This document shows, one piece after another, positions 1-9,913 of a DNA stretch of 64,000 bases. Below the pieces are notes generated by a model that worked only from the letters and a program-made list of their open reading frames with translations, searched no databases and was not told where the DNA came from. Every line of letters begins with the position of its first letter. The stretch's first letter is position 1. This DNA comes from Bordetella genomosp. 9 (GTDB lineage: Bacteria; Pseudomonadota; Gammaproteobacteria; Burkholderiales; Burkholderiaceae_B): the NCBI RefSeq assembly GCF_002261425.1, contig NZ_NEVJ01000001.1, forward strand, positions 186,001-250,000, written 5' to 3'. The position numbers and the translations under genes were made by a program.

Positions 1-768
1 CAGGGCGATGGCCTGCGCATGGCGCTCGATGCCGGCGCCGCGCCCTACGGCAACTGGTCGGGCTGCCATGCCACCGGATGGGACCTGAACGCGCCGGAGT
101 TCGGTGACGTCAACGTCGGCGATCAATTCCAGAAGCACAGCTATATCTTCGGCCTGCTGGTCAACGCCAACGGCAAGCGCTTCGTCGACGAGGGGCTGGA
201 TTTCCACTCCTTCACCTACGCGAAGTACGGCGGCGAGGTGCTGAAGCAGCCCGGCCAGTTCGCCTGGCAGGTCTTCGATTCCAAGGTCACGCAACTGCTG
301 CGCTCGGAATACCGGATCAAGATGATGACCAAGGCCACCGCCGATACGCTGGAAGAACTGGCGCCGAAGCTGGACGGCGTGGACCCCGCCGCTTTCCTGG
401 AGACGGTGCGCGCGTACAACGCGTCCATCCGCAGGGACGTGGCCTTCGATCCCACCGTCAAGGACGGCCTGTGCACGCAGGGCATCGAACCGCCCAAGTC
501 GAACTGGGCGCAGGCGCTGGACACGCCGCCCTACCATGCCTATGCGACCACCTGCGGCATCACCTTCACCTTCGGCGGCCTGCGCGTGGATCCGGAAAGC
601 GGCCAGGTGCTGAACGTGCATCTGCAGCCCATGCCGGGCCTGTATTGCGCCGGAGAAATGGTGGGCGGGCTGTTCTACTTCAACTATCCCAGCGGCACCG
701 GCCTGGTGTCGGGGGCCATCTTCGGCCGCATCGCGGGACGCGGGGCCGCTCAGGCGGCCGCGGGCTGA
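1..768 (+). CDS. tcuA: FAD-dependent tricarballylate dehydrogenase-like flavoprotein, 3' part
   Basis: The reading frame is open from the first base, so the 5' end lies outside the window; 255 residues remain. They match the C-terminal part of the fumarate reductase/succinate dehydrogenase flavoprotein family, and the pattern GDGLRMAL, GNWSGCHATGWD, KHSYIFGLL, FAWQVFDSKV and CGITFTFGGLR resembles TcuA, which oxidises tricarballylate to cis-aconitate. The end carries the FAD-binding GLYCAGE and the GTGLVSGAIFGRIAG segment typical of the family. The N-terminal Rossmann dinucleotide motif must lie upstream. The family is clear; the exact substrate is inferred from resemblance, and other 4- to 6-carbon acids are possible. 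Confidence 0.8.
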   Translation, partial: QGDGLRMALDAGAAPYGNWSGCHATGWDLNAPEFGDVNVGDQFQKHSYIFGLLVNANGKRFVDEGLDFHSFTYAKYGGEVLKQPGQFAWQVFDSKVTQLLRSEYRIKMMTKATADTLEELAPKLDGVDPAAFLETVRAYNASIRRDVAFDPTVKDGLCTQGIEPPKSNWAQALDTPPYHAYATTCGITFTFGGLRVDPESGQVLNVHLQPMPGLYCAGEMVGGLFYFNYPSGTGLVSGAIFGRIAGRGAAQAAAG

Positions 769-829
769 ACCGCGCGTGGCGGACACCGGGAGGCCGCGGT
801 TATCCTAGCGGTCTTGACCTGGAGTCCCC

Positions 830-1558
830 ATGCAAAACCACGACCGCCGCGCCCTGGTGCTGTTTTCCGGCGGGCAGGATTCGACCACCTGCCTGGCCTG
901 GGCGCTGGAACGCTATGCCCACGTCGAAACGGTGGGCTTCGACTACGGCCAGCGCCACCGGATCGAACTGGACGCACGGCAGAACGTGCTGCGCGAACTG
1001 CGCGCCCGCCGGCCCGAATGGGCGCCCCGCCTGGGCGACGATCACATGCTCGACCTGTCCGTCCTGGGGCAGGTGGGCGATACCGCCCTGACCAGCGACC
1101 GGCGGATCGAAATGCAGGCCAACGGCCTGCCCAACACCTTCGTTCCCGGCCGCAACCTGCTATTCCTGACGCTCGCCGCCGCCCTGGGTTATCGCCGCCA
1201 GCTGGACGTGCTGGTCGGCGGCATGTGCGAAACGGATTTCTCCGGCTATCCCGACTGCCGCGACGACACGATGAAGGCGCAGCAGGTGGCCCTGGCCCTG
1301 GGCCTGGGCACGCGCGTCACCATCGAAACGCCGCTGATGTGGCTGGACAAGGCCCAGACCTGGGCGCTGGCCGAGCGGTTGGGCGGACAGGAACTGGTGG
1401 ACATCATCCTGGAAGACAGCCACACCTGCTATCTGGGCGAGCGCGGCGCGCGCCATGCCTGGGGCTATGGCTGCGGCACCTGCCCGGCCTGCGCGCTGCG
1501 CAAGACCGGCTGGGAACGCTGGACCAGCGGCCAGGCGGCGCCGCTGCCCGCGGCCTGA
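830..1558 (+). CDS. queC: 7-cyano-7-deazaguanine synthase QueC
   Basis: QueC converts 7-carboxy-7-deazaguanine to preQ0 with ATP and ammonia, on the route to the queuosine base of tRNA. The 242-residue protein has the PP-loop ATP motif SGGQDS at residues 13-18, followed by GFDYGQRH. Four cysteines (C200, C215, C218, C221; the last three as CGTCPAC) form the zinc site expected for the family. A GGAG sequence precedes the ATG by a normal distance. It stands 61 bp after the flavoprotein gene and converges with the acetyltransferase gene that follows. No other queuosine genes are in the window. The call is firm. Confidence 0.96.
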   Translation: MQNHDRRALVLFSGGQDSTTCLAWALERYAHVETVGFDYGQRHRIELDARQNVLRELRARRPEWAPRLGDDHMLDLSVLGQVGDTALTSDRRIEMQANGLPNTFVPGRNLLFLTLAAALGYRRQLDVLVGGMCETDFSGYPDCRDDTMKAQQVALALGLGTRVTIETPLMWLDKAQTWALAERLGGQELVDIILEDSHTCYLGERGARHAWGYGCGTCPACALRKTGWERWTSGQAAPLPAA

Positions 1559-1604
1559 GGCACCCGCCGCCCGCCGCCTGCGGCCCGAGGCCCCCGCCGG
1601 CGCG

Positions 1605-2153
1605 CTAGCGCGATTCCGGCGCCGTCGTATCGCCTTCGCCCAGCGTGCGCTGCATCAGCACCGTATCGCGCCATTCGCCGAACTTGTGGCCCACCGACCG
1701 CAGCGTGCCGACCGGATGGAAGCCGCAGCGAGCGTGCAGCGCCAGCGACGCGGCATTGCCGCTGTCGCCCACGATGGCCAGCATCTGGCGCCAGCCGGTC
1801 GCGGCGCAGCGCTTGATCAGTTCCCGCAGCAGGCGCCCGCCGATACCGTGGCCCGCCGCGCCGGGCTTGACGTACACGGAGTCCTCGCAGGTGTACCGAT
1901 AGGCGGGGCGGGGCCGATACAGCGTGGCATACGCATAGCCGGCCACCTCGCCGTCGAGCTCGGCGACCAGGTAGGGCAGCTTGTGGGCCAGCACGGCGGC
2001 GCGCCGCTGGCGCATTTCCTCCAGGTCCGGGGGCGATAGTTCGAAGGATGCCGTGCCGTGCAGCACGTGGTGGCTGTAGATCGCCTGGATGGCCGCCATA
2101 TCGTCGGCGGTGGCGTCGCGTATGAGCAGCTTGGAGTCGGGCAAAACGGACAT
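1605..2153 (-). CDS. GNAT acetyltransferase, phosphinothricin/MnaT type
   Basis: A 182-residue GNAT-fold N-acetyltransferase using acetyl-CoA. The acetyl-CoA loop reads [12 protein letters not shown], followed by KRCAATGW, and the end has the [18 protein letters not shown] signature seen in phosphinothricin acetyltransferases and in MnaT/YncA, which acetylate methionine derivatives and similar amino acids. I start at the ATG giving [18 protein letters not shown], because the family begins close to the IRDAT strand; the frame is open 28 codons further but that part is arginine/proline rich and unlike the family. The real acceptor amine is not known. It converges with queC and diverges from ilvD. 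Confidence 0.85.
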   Translation of the reverse strand: MSVLPDSKLLIRDATADDMAAIQAIYSHHVLHGTASFELSPPDLEEMRQRRAAVLAHKLPYLVAELDGEVAGYAYATLYRPRPAYRYTCEDSVYVKPGAAGHGIGGRLLRELIKRCAATGWRQMLAIVGDSGNAASLALHARCGFHPVGTLRSVGHKFGEWRDTVLMQRTLGEGDTTAPESR

Positions 2154-2418
2154 GGTGCGTACGTGTGGGTGGAAGGTCGCGCGGCGGCCGCGGCGCGGGC
2201 CGGCGATCGGCCGGGATCCGCCGACGCCGTTCGGCATTATGCGGCGCGCGGGCGGATTTTCGCCGATGGCGCGGTATCGGGACTATCCCTGCTCAGGTGG
2301 CTGTACCCTGCCAGGCGTTATGATGGGGACCTTTTTGCCCCGGTCCGCCCCGGCAAGCCGCGCCATGGACGCGGCGCGGGCCGTCCCGATAAAACCCCGC
2401 GCTTTCCGAGACAACGCC

Positions 2419-4281
2419 ATGCCGCAATACCGTTCCCGCACATCCACCCACGGCCGCAACATGGCCGGCGCCCGCGCCCTGTGGCGCGCCACCGGCATGA
2501 AGGACGGCGATTTCGGCAAACCCATCGTCGCGGTGGTGAATTCCTTCACGCAGTTCGTGCCCGGCCACGTGCATCTGCGCGACCTGGGCGCGCTGGTCGC
2601 CAGCCAGATCGAGGCCGCCGGCGCGATCGCCAAGGAATTCAACACCATCGCGGTGGACGACGGTATCGCGATGGGGCACGACGGCATGCTGTATTCGCTG
2701 CCTTCGCGCGAATTGATCGCCGACTCCGTGGAATACATGGTCAACGCCCATTGCGCGGACGCCATGGTGTGCATCTCGAACTGCGACAAGATCACCCCGG
2801 GAATGCTGATGGCCGCCATGCGCCTGAACATCCCGGTCGTGTTCGTGTCGGGCGGCCCGATGGAAGCGGGCAAGATCACGTCGCCCACCGACGGCAAGGT
2901 CATCGCCAAGATCGACCTGATCGACGCCATGGTCAAGGCGGCCGATCCCAAGATGTCCGACGCCGACGTGGCCGAATACGAACGCAGCGCCTGCCCGACC
3001 TGCGGCTCCTGTTCCGGCATGTTCACCGCCAATTCGATGAACTGCCTGACCGAGGCGCTGGGCCTGTCCCTGCCGGGCAACGGCACCATCGTCGCCACGC
3101 ACGCCTGGCGCAAGGGGCTGTTCGAGGAAGCCGGCCGCCTGGTCGTCGATCTGTGCCGCCGCTACTACGAGCAGGACGACGCATCCGTCCTGCCGCGCAA
3201 CATCGCCACCCGCGCCGCCTTTGAAAACGCCATGACGCTGGACGTCGCCATGGGCGGATCGACCAACACCGTGCTGCACCTGCTGGCGGCGGTGCAGGAA
3301 GCCGGCGTGGATTTCACGATGGAAGACATCGACCGCATTTCCCGCCGCACGCCCTGCCTGTGCAAGGCCGCGCCCGCGACCGACAAATACCACATCGAAG
3401 ACATCCATCGCGCCGGCGGCGTGATCGGCATCCTGGGCGAGCTCGCGCGCGCCAACCTGCTGGACCTGTCGGTGGGCAACGTCCACAGCGGCACGCTGGG
3501 CAAGGCGCTGGAAAAATGGGACGTCGCGGGCGGCGCCGGCGAAGAGGCCCGCAAGTTCTACCGTGCCGCCCCCGGCGGCGTGCCCACCCAGGTCGCCTTC
3601 AGCCAGGAAGCCACCTATCTGACGCTGGACCTGGATCGCAGCAGCGGCGGCATCCGCGACCTGGCCCACGCCTACTCCAAGGACGGCGGGCTGGCGGTGC
3701 TGTACGGCAACCTGGCGGAAAAGGGATGCATCGTGAAAACGGCCGGCGTCGATGAAAGCCAGCTGATGTTCCAGGGCCGCGCGCGCGTGTTCGAAAGCCA
3801 GGACGCGGCGGTCGACGCCATCCTGGGCGACCAGGTCGTGGCCGGCGACGTCGTGGTGATCCGCTACGAAGGCCCCAAGGGCGGTCCGGGCATGCAGGAA
3901 ATGCTGTATCCCACGTCCTACCTGAAGTCCAAGGGCCTGGGCAAGACCTGCGCGCTGTTCACCGATGGCCGGTTCTCCGGCGGATCGTCGGGGCTGGTGA
4001 TCGGCCATGCATCGCCGGAAGCCGCCGAAGGCGGCACGATCGGCCTGGTGCGCGATGGCGATGCGATCCAGATCGACATCCCCAACCGCCGCATCCACCT
4101 GGAAGTCGGCGCCGCCGAGCTGGCCGCGCGCCGCCAGGAAATGGAGGCCCGCGGCGACAAGGCATGGCAGCCGGGCGAACGCCAGCGCGTGGTTTCGACT
4201 GCGCTGCAGGCCTATGCCGCGCTGGCCACTTCCGCCGATCGCGGCGCGGTGCGTGACCTGAGCCAGCTGAAACGGCGTTGA
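2419..4281 (+). CDS. ilvD: Dihydroxy-acid dehydratase IlvD
   Basis: IlvD dehydrates 2,3-dihydroxy-3-methylbutanoate (or -pentanoate) to the 2-keto acid in valine and isoleucine synthesis, using an iron-sulfur cluster. The 620-residue protein has the family length and the cysteine motifs [10 protein letters not shown] and [19 protein letters not shown] start at [18 protein letters not shown], which matches the family N-terminus; the frame is open 110 codons upstream, but that stretch would overlap the neighbouring divergent gene. The gene stands alone with its own 265-bp upstream gap. Convergent with the MFS gene; a GC-rich hairpin follows the stop codon. Confidence 0.97.
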   Translation: MPQYRSRTSTHGRNMAGARALWRATGMKDGDFGKPIVAVVNSFTQFVPGHVHLRDLGALVASQIEAAGAIAKEFNTIAVDDGIAMGHDGMLYSLPSRELIADSVEYMVNAHCADAMVCISNCDKITPGMLMAAMRLNIPVVFVSGGPMEAGKITSPTDGKVIAKIDLIDAMVKAADPKMSDADVAEYERSACPTCGSCSGMFTANSMNCLTEALGLSLPGNGTIVATHAWRKGLFEEAGRLVVDLCRRYYEQDDASVLPRNIATRAAFENAMTLDVAMGGSTNTVLHLLAAVQEAGVDFTMEDIDRISRRTPCLCKAAPATDKYHIEDIHRAGGVIGILGELARANLLDLSVGNVHSGTLGKALEKWDVAGGAGEEARKFYRAAPGGVPTQVAFSQEATYLTLDLDRSSGGIRDLAHAYSKDGGLAVLYGNLAEKGCIVKTAGVDESQLMFQGRARVFESQDAAVDAILGDQVVAGDVVVIRYEGPKGGPGMQEMLYPTSYLKSKGLGKTCALFTDGRFSGGSSGLVIGHASPEAAEGGTIGLVRDGDAIQIDIPNRRIHLEVGAAELAARRQEMEARGDKAWQPGERQRVVSTALQAYAALATSADRGAVRDLSQLKRR

Positions 4282-4306
4282 TGGCGGGGCGTCAGCCCGC
4301 CGCCAT
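4281..4306. terminator. GC-rich hairpin between convergent ilvD and MFS genes
   Basis: ATGGCGG and CCGCCAT form a 7-bp inverted repeat around a G/C-rich centre directly behind ilvD and against the end of the MFS gene. No run of T follows on either strand, so it may only mark the transcript ends. Confidence 0.35.
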
Positions 4307-5487
4307 CACGCGCATTCCGAGGCCGGCCCGGCGGCGGGCCGCGCTTCGCGGCGATCCAGCCGCCAACTGAACAATGCCACCAGCAAGCCGGCCGCCGTCA
4401 TCAGGCTGGCGACCCAGGGCAGGGCCGCCAGGCCCGGCCCGTGGTCTATCGTCAGGCCGCCGACCCAGGCACCGGCGGCATTGCCCAGGTTGAATGCCGC
4501 GATGTTGAAGGCCGACGCCAGGTTCGGCGCGGCCGCGGCTTTTTCCAACACCCGCATCTGCAGGGGCGGCACGGTCGCGAAGCCCGCGGCGCCCAGCAAT
4601 CCCACCGTGATCGCCGCCGCCACCTGGGCGTGGGCGGTGAAGGTGAAGACCGCTTGCAGCACCGCCAGGATCAGCAGCGTGCCGACCAGCGTGGGCATCA
4701 GCCGCCGATCGGCGAACTTTCCGCCCAGCGTGTTGCCGATGACCAGCCCGACGCCGAACAGCAGCAGGATGGGCGACACGGCCTTGTCGGAAAAGCCCGC
4801 CAGCTGCGTCAGGATGGGAGCGATGTAGGTGAAGGCCGCGAACACGCCGCCGAAACCCAGCACCGTCATCAGGAATCCCAGCAGCACCTGGGGCTGCACC
4901 AGCGTGCGCAGCTCCTGCCCGAAATGGGCCTGCTGGTCGTCGCGGCTGCGCGGCACCAGCAGCGCGATGGCGGCCATGGCGACGATGCCCACGGCGGTCA
5001 CCGCCCAGAAGGTGCTGCGCCAGCCGAAATGCTGTCCCAGCCAGGTGCCCAGGGGCACGCCCATGACGTTGGCCAGCGTCAGGCCGGTGAACATCAAGGC
5101 GATCGCCGATGCCTTCTTGTCCGCCGACACCAGCCCGGTGGCCACCACCGATCCGATGCCGAAGAAAGCGCCGTGCGCGAACGACGTCAACACGCGCGCC
5201 GCCATCAGCATGCCGTAGTTCGGCGCCAGCGCACAGGCCAGGTTGCCCACGGTGAACAGCAGCATCAGGCCCAGCAGCACGGTCTTGCGCTGCAGCCTGG
5301 ACATCAGCGGCGTCACGATGGGCGCGCCGACGAACACGCCCAGCGCGTAGCCGGTCACCAGCAGCCCGGCCGTCGACAGGCCGACGTGCAGGTCGGCCGA
5401 GAGTTCGGGCAACAGCCCCATGATGACGAATTCGGTGGTCCCGATGCCGAAGGCACCGGCGGCAAGCGCCCACAAGGCGATAGGCAT
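4306..5487 (-). CDS. MFS transporter, DHA1 family (AraJ/YdhP-like)
   Basis: A 393-residue inner-membrane protein with about 12 hydrophobic helices and the GTTEFVIMGLLPEL sequence near the N-terminus that marks the AraJ/YdhP/YdhL group of the major facilitator superfamily. Cytoplasmic loop 2-3 carries a basic stretch (MSRLQRKT) like the MFS A-motif, and GVPLGTWLGQ resembles the export motif C of drug-proton antiporters. Such proteins usually export sugars or small drugs; the substrate here is unknown. The 150 bp upstream contains a four-copy short tandem repeat. It is monocistronic between convergent ilvD and an upstream codirectional gene. Confidence 0.88.
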   Translation of the reverse strand: MPIALWALAAGAFGIGTTEFVIMGLLPELSADLHVGLSTAGLLVTGYALGVFVGAPIVTPLMSRLQRKTVLLGLMLLFTVGNLACALAPNYGMLMAARVLTSFAHGAFFGIGSVVATGLVSADKKASAIALMFTGLTLANVMGVPLGTWLGQHFGWRSTFWAVTAVGIVAMAAIALLVPRSRDDQQAHFGQELRTLVQPQVLLGFLMTVLGFGGVFAAFTYIAPILTQLAGFSDKAVSPILLLFGVGLVIGNTLGGKFADRRLMPTLVGTLLILAVLQAVFTFTAHAQVAAAITVGLLGAAGFATVPPLQMRVLEKAAAAPNLASAFNIAAFNLGNAAGAWVGGLTIDHGPGLAALPWVASLMTAAGLLVALFSWRLDRREARPAAGPASECA

Positions 5488-5586
5488 GGCAGCGTTCCGC
5501 GGTTGGATGGAAAGCGCGTATTGTGCGCGTTCGCCATCCGCGGAAACACCCCGCGCGCGACAAAGGACTTATACGCGCAAGGCAAA

Positions 5587-5635
5587 AATCCCCTGAGGAA
5601 ATCCCCTAAGGAATCCCCCTAAGGAATCCCCTGGG
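5587..5635. repeat. Four-copy tandem repeat of a 11-13 bp unit (AATCCCCTAAGG)
   Basis: Units start at 5587, 5600, 5612 and 5625: AATCCCCTGAGG, AATCCCCTAAGG, AATCCCCCTAAGG and AATCCCCTGGG. They fill the space between the stop codon of the SAF-domain dehydrogenase gene and the leader of the MFS gene. The unit has no obvious dyad. Its role, if any, is unknown; it could mark a regulatory or slippage-prone site. Confidence 0.7.
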
Positions 5636-5637
5636 AT

Positions 5638-6975
5638 TCAGAGATAACCCTGCTCCATTTCGCGCCGGAACTGCAGGGCGTCGTAGCCGTCTCCGTATTC
5701 GACGTCCGACCATTTCAGCGCCTGCGTGGCCCGCACGGGGTTCTTCAGCTTGACGTTGTGCGCCAGCCCCAGGGGCAGGTAGCCGCCCTCCACGGAGTCG
5801 CGCGCCGGCATCAGCCGGCCGTAGACCGTATAGCCGCCTTCGCCGTCCAGCACCTGGCCGGGCTTCATCTCGCGCTTGGCCGTGGCCACGACATCGCCGT
5901 GCCAGCCGGTGGGCGCGCCCGTGGGTTCGCGCCGCAGCGCGACGTTGGCCACGCTGATGCCCAGTTCCATGCCCATCAGGTGATAGGGCTTGTACATCGC
6001 CGAATAGTTGCCCGTGGGATCGGTCACCACGCCATATTCCTTGAAGCACCGGCGCACGTAATCGCTGTCGGCGGCGATCACCACGTAGACGCCCCAGCGC
6101 AGGTCGCGGTAGACCGGACGGCCATCGCGTTCAAGGGAAGAAACGACTTCCACCTGGCCACGGTGATGCAGGGTGCCGCCGTCGTCGCGCGGCCGCAGCA
6201 CGCGGGCCAGGTCGTCGACGCCGCAAGGCGGGAAATGCAGGCCGGACGGCGCCGGCAGCAGTCCGGTGGAATTCGATACCGCGGCCATTTCGATGGCGCT
6301 CTTGGTGCCGTCCAGGAAGCTGTTGAACATCTGCGCGTTGAAGTCGCCGGCGGCCACCATTTCCGGCGTGAAGCCGTAATACGGCCACACCGTGTCCGGC
6401 GTGGAGGTGTGGAAGGCCGGCAGATACTTGGTGCCTTTGCCGGCGGCGATCACTTCGAAGCCGCTGGCGCGCGCCCAGTCGACCATTTCGCAGATCAGCG
6501 CCGGCTGGTCGCCATAGGCCAGCGAATACACGATGCCCGCCTCGCGCGCGCGGCGCGCCAGCAGCGGGCCGGCCAGGGCGTCGGCTTCCACATTGACCAT
6601 GATGATGTGCTTGCCGTGTTCGCAGCAGGCCAGTCCATGGCGGATGCCGGCCGCCGCGCTGCCGCAGGCGTCGATGACGACGTCGATCTCGGGATGCGCG
6701 ATGATGGCCAGCGCGTCTTCGGCGCAATACACGCTGCCGCTGCGGCACGCTTCGCCGATGGACGCGGCCTGCAGGGCGGCGGCGGGCCAGCCCACCTTGG
6801 TCAGCGCGGCCCGGGCGGACGCCGGCTTCAGGTCGGCGACGGCGACCAGGCGCATGCCCGGAGTGCGATGCGCCTGGCTCAGGAACATGGAGCCGAACTT
6901 GCCCGCGCCGATCAAGGCGATGCGTATGGGCTTGCCGTCGGCTTCCCGTTGCTTGAGCATGCGGTACAGGTTCAT
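5638..6975 (-). CDS. Homoserine dehydrogenase-like oxidoreductase with C-terminal SAF domain (COG4091 type)
   Basis: A 445-residue NAD(P)-dependent protein. The N-terminal Rossmann fold has the glycine motif IALIGAGKFGSMFLSQAHRT near residue 20 and a second strand AVADLKPASA; the centre carries the DVVIDACGSAAAG and HIIMVNVEADALAG segments of predicted homoserine dehydrogenases. The last ~100 residues, with REMKPGQVLDGEGGYTVYG, are of SAF-domain type. Proteins like this are usually annotated as predicted homoserine dehydrogenases of sugar-acid catabolism, but the true substrate is not known. I start at MNLYRMLKQREADGK, which is the family start; an in-frame ATG lies 11 codons upstream. Confidence 0.8.
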   Translation of the reverse strand: MNLYRMLKQREADGKPIRIALIGAGKFGSMFLSQAHRTPGMRLVAVADLKPASARAALTKVGWPAAALQAASIGEACRSGSVYCAEDALAIIAHPEIDVVIDACGSAAAGIRHGLACCEHGKHIIMVNVEADALAGPLLARRAREAGIVYSLAYGDQPALICEMVDWARASGFEVIAAGKGTKYLPAFHTSTPDTVWPYYGFTPEMVAAGDFNAQMFNSFLDGTKSAIEMAAVSNSTGLLPAPSGLHFPPCGVDDLARVLRPRDDGGTLHHRGQVEVVSSLERDGRPVYRDLRWGVYVVIAADSDYVRRCFKEYGVVTDPTGNYSAMYKPYHLMGMELGISVANVALRREPTGAPTGWHGDVVATAKREMKPGQVLDGEGGYTVYGRLMPARDSVEGGYLPLGLAHNVKLKNPVRATQALKWSDVEYGDGYDALQFRREMEQGYL

Positions 6976-7074
6976 CCTGGTCTCCTGTCGCTCCCGTTGG
7001 CGATCCACTCAGCTTACCCCAGCCGGCCTGCTTCGTTGCGGTCGTCGCCGCCGATGCAGGACGCAAGCATGAGG

Positions 7075-7635
7075 CTAGCCGTCCGCCCGATACAGTTCGC
7101 CGCCCAGCACATTGCGCCAGTCGGCCCAGGTCAACCGGGGCTTGTCGGTGACGTGGCGGTTGTAGGGGGCGTCATAGACGATATGGCGCCAGCGCGGACG
7201 TACGGCGCCCTCGATGGCCGGGCGATCATCGATCAGGATGTCGCCCTGCACCAGGGTCTTGTCGCGGGTCAGGATCAGCCTTTCGGTCCAGGACCGGCCC
7301 AGATGGCGTTCGATCCACTGGTACTTTTCGGCGACGCAGTTTTCGTACTGCCGCAGGGGCGAGCTGCAGATGCGCACGTCCATGCCCAGCTCGCTCAGCT
7401 CGCGGACCGCTTCCAGCGCGCCCGGGACGGGCGGCAGGCCGCGGATGAAGCCGGGCGCGGTGTAGAGGGCCTCGGCCAGGGGCCGTAGTTCGGGCGGGTA
7501 GTCCTCCAGGATGTGGAAGGACCGGCGATCCTGGAATGCCACCGGGGGGATGTCGGGATGGGCCTGGCGCCAGGCCTCCAGAAAGGCGTTCTCGAAATCG
7601 GCGAGCACGCCGTCTTGATCGATCAGGATGAGCAT
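7075..7635 (-). CDS. 5'(3')-deoxyribonucleotidase-like HAD phosphatase (NT5C type)
   Basis: A 186-residue HAD-superfamily hydrolase. Catalytic motif I is DQDG at residues 6-9 with the expected two aspartates (D6, D8), motif II is CSSPL, and LIDDRPAI provides the late acidic pair. VLADFENAFLEAW and the overall length fit the NT5C family, which dephosphorylates deoxynucleoside monophosphates. No signal peptide is seen, so it should be cytoplasmic. It lies 69 bp after thpR on the same strand and the two may be cotranscribed. Exact nucleotide preference cannot be told. Confidence 0.82.
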   Translation of the reverse strand: MLILIDQDGVLADFENAFLEAWRQAHPDIPPVAFQDRRSFHILEDYPPELRPLAEALYTAPGFIRGLPPVPGALEAVRELSELGMDVRICSSPLRQYENCVAEKYQWIERHLGRSWTERLILTRDKTLVQGDILIDDRPAIEGAVRPRWRHIVYDAPYNRHVTDKPRLTWADWRNVLGGELYRADG

Positions 7636-7704
7636 GGGTGGGGCCGGTGCGGCGGCGGGCGCCGCAGGGTGGACGGAAGTCGGATATTGTGCCCCACGGG
7701 CGCG

Positions 7705-8262
7705 CTAGATCCGCGTCGACGCGACAACACGGTACCTGGCGGCGCCGTCCTGCACGGACGCCACCAGGACGTAGCGGTCGTAGCGCCATTCGATGGGCGG
7801 CGGCGTCGCGTCCGGCAATACGCTCGTGTCGGCGTTGCGCAGCAGCGTGACATGCGGACGAAAACGCGTCTCGGGGCGTGCCGGATGCAAGGGCGCGACC
7901 CACTCCCACAAGCGCCCGTGTTCCAGCGCGAGCCGCGCCGCGCCGTCGTCGGCGGCGGCGGCGTCCTCGCCGTTGCCCGGGCCGGCCCAGACGATGCGGG
8001 GCCGCTGAAACGCCCCGAAGCGGTCCAGCACGACCGCGCCCGGCTCGATGCGGCGCGTCTCGGTTTCACGGGCCAGCCGCTGCAGCAGTTCCGGGGCGGT
8101 TTCACCCAGGAAGCCGAGCGTCAGATGGAGGGTATCCGGCCGCATGATGCGCCCGCCGCAGCGTGCGTGGGCACGCGCCGCCCAGTCGTTCAGCGCGCGC
8201 ACCGTCGCCGGGTCGGGCCACAGCGCGAAGAAAAGCCGGACTGAAGATGAAGGAAGCGTCAT
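7705..8262 (-). CDS. thpR: RNA 2',3'-cyclic phosphodiesterase ThpR
   Basis: This 185-residue protein belongs to the 2H phosphoesterase family, historically called 2'-5' RNA ligase, which opens 2',3'-cyclic phosphates on RNA ends. The two HxT motifs that define the family are visible as HLTLGFLG (H46, T48) and PHVTLLRN (H137, T139). The N-terminal VRLFFALWPD strand is typical. It is separated by 42 bp from the end of the RND operon and is followed by the nucleotidase gene. The physiological RNA substrate is unknown for most members. Confidence 0.92.
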   Translation of the reverse strand: MTLPSSSVRLFFALWPDPATVRALNDWAARAHARCGGRIMRPDTLHLTLGFLGETAPELLQRLARETETRRIEPGAVVLDRFGAFQRPRIVWAGPGNGEDAAAADDGAARLALEHGRLWEWVAPLHPARPETRFRPHVTLLRNADTSVLPDATPPPIEWRYDRYVLVASVQDGAARYRVVASTRI

Positions 8263-8304
8263 GGCAAACCGGGAGCATGGGAATGCCCCAGTTTGCCATT
8301 CGCC

Positions 8305-9894
8305 TCAACGCTGCGCCACGGGCTGGCCCGCCGGCGTGCCGGAAGGCGCCGCATCCGCCGCCGCGTTGGCCGGCGCATTGGTAGGCGCCTTGGTAGGCGA
8401 ATTCGCCGGTGATGCGGCCGCCTGTTGCGCCTGCACGCTATCCGATCCCCAGCCGCCGCCCAGCGCGCGGATCAGGTTGACCGTGGAGCGCGCGCGTTCG
8501 CCGTCCAGCTGCACCGACACGCGCTGCTGCGTCAGCACCGTACGGTCGGAATCGATCACGTCCAGATAGCTGATCGACCCTTCCTTGTATTGCGTGTGCG
8601 ACAGCTGCGCGGCACGTGCCGACGACTGCACCGCGCGATCCTGCGCCTGGGTCTGCTCGCCCAGGATGCGCAGGTTCGCCAGGTTGTCCTCGACTTCGCG
8701 GAAGGCGCCCAGCACCGTCTGCCGGTAGTTGGCGACGTCTTCCTCGTAGACCGCGCGGGCGCGGTCCAGGCCGGCCTGCCGGCGCCCGGCGTCGAAGATG
8801 GGCAGGCTCAGCATCGCGCCCGTCAGCGGCCCCAGCAGGAATGTGCGGCTCGACCATTCGAACAGGTTGCCCAGTTCCGACGACTCGTAGCCCGCGTAGC
8901 CGGTGATGTTCAACTGCGGGAAGAACGCCGCGCGGGCCGCACCGATGCGGTCGTTGGCCGCGGCCATGGCGCGTTCTGCGGCGGTGATGTCGGGGCGGCG
9001 CTCCAGCAGCGACGACGGCAGGCCCGGCGGCACGTCGATGGCGATGCGCGTCAGCGGGTTGGCCGGCAGCGCGAATTCCGCCGGCGCCTTGCCCAGCAGC
9101 ACGGCGAGCGCATGTTCGGACTGCGCGCGGCGGCGATCGATGCCCAGCGCTTCGGATTGGGCGGATGCCAGTTCCGAACGGGCGCGCGCCACGTCCAGTT
9201 CGCTGATGTCGCCCGCGTTGTAGCGGCGTTCCACCAGGTCCAGCGTCTGCTGGCGCAGTTCCAGCGTGCGGTCGTAGATCTTCCGCTCCGCATCCAGCTC
9301 GCGGACGATGAAATAGTTTTCCGCGACGTCGGCCTGCAGGGCCAGGTGCACGGAGCGCAGCAAGGCCTCGCTTTGCTGCGCGTCGGCCGTGGCCGCATCG
9401 ACGGTGGACGAGACGCGGCCGAACAGGTCCGCCTCGTACGACACGCCCAACTGGCCGCGCCACAGCGTGGCGCTGGTCGCGGGGCCGTCATCCGGGAAGC
9501 CTTGCGAGGCCGGCGATGCGCGCTGGCGCGTCGGGCCGAAGTTGGCAGTGACTTCCGGGAACAGGCCGGAACGCGTCTGCCGTTGCAGCGCGCGCGCCTG
9601 CGTCAGCCGCGCGGCGGCGGCCTTCAGGTTCTGGTTGGCGTCGGCGGCCTGGCTTTCCAGGGCGTTCAGCGTCTCATCGTTGAACACTTTCCACCATTCG
9701 CCGCGCAGCACGGCCTCGGACGGCTGCGCGGCTTTCCATTGCCCGGCCTGGTCGGCCGGCAGTGCTTCCTTGAAGGCCGCCGTCACGGGCGCCGCGGGAC
9801 GCTGGTAATCCGGCGTCAGCGAGCAGCCCGCCAGTATCGTCGCCGTCAGTATCGACAGGGCGAAGCGGTTCAGGGTTTTTGTGCGGGACTTCAT
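8305..9894 (-). CDS. RND efflux outer-membrane lipoprotein (OprM/OprN, NodT family)
   Basis: Outer-membrane channel of the tripartite pump, third gene of the operon. The signal peptide ends in the lipobox LAGC with the lipidated cysteine at residue 24, followed by SLTPDYQRP, usual for this family. Two outer-membrane efflux protein repeats follow, with the helical hallmarks ELDVARARSELASA and AFREVEDNLANLR. I start at MKSRTKTLNRF (529 residues); an ATG three codons upstream (9903) is equally possible, and the pump stop codon lies just before either. The C-terminus is a low-complexity A/N/P/T-rich tail, also common in the family. Confidence 0.93.
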   Translation of the reverse strand: MKSRTKTLNRFALSILTATILAGCSLTPDYQRPAAPVTAAFKEALPADQAGQWKAAQPSEAVLRGEWWKVFNDETLNALESQAADANQNLKAAAARLTQARALQRQTRSGLFPEVTANFGPTRQRASPASQGFPDDGPATSATLWRGQLGVSYEADLFGRVSSTVDAATADAQQSEALLRSVHLALQADVAENYFIVRELDAERKIYDRTLELRQQTLDLVERRYNAGDISELDVARARSELASAQSEALGIDRRRAQSEHALAVLLGKAPAEFALPANPLTRIAIDVPPGLPSSLLERRPDITAAERAMAAANDRIGAARAAFFPQLNITGYAGYESSELGNLFEWSSRTFLLGPLTGAMLSLPIFDAGRRQAGLDRARAVYEEDVANYRQTVLGAFREVEDNLANLRILGEQTQAQDRAVQSSARAAQLSHTQYKEGSISYLDVIDSDRTVLTQQRVSVQLDGERARSTVNLIRALGGGWGSDSVQAQQAAASPANSPTKAPTNAPANAAADAAPSGTPAGQPVAQR

Positions 9895-9913
9895 GTCTGT
9901 CATCCAGTTCGAT

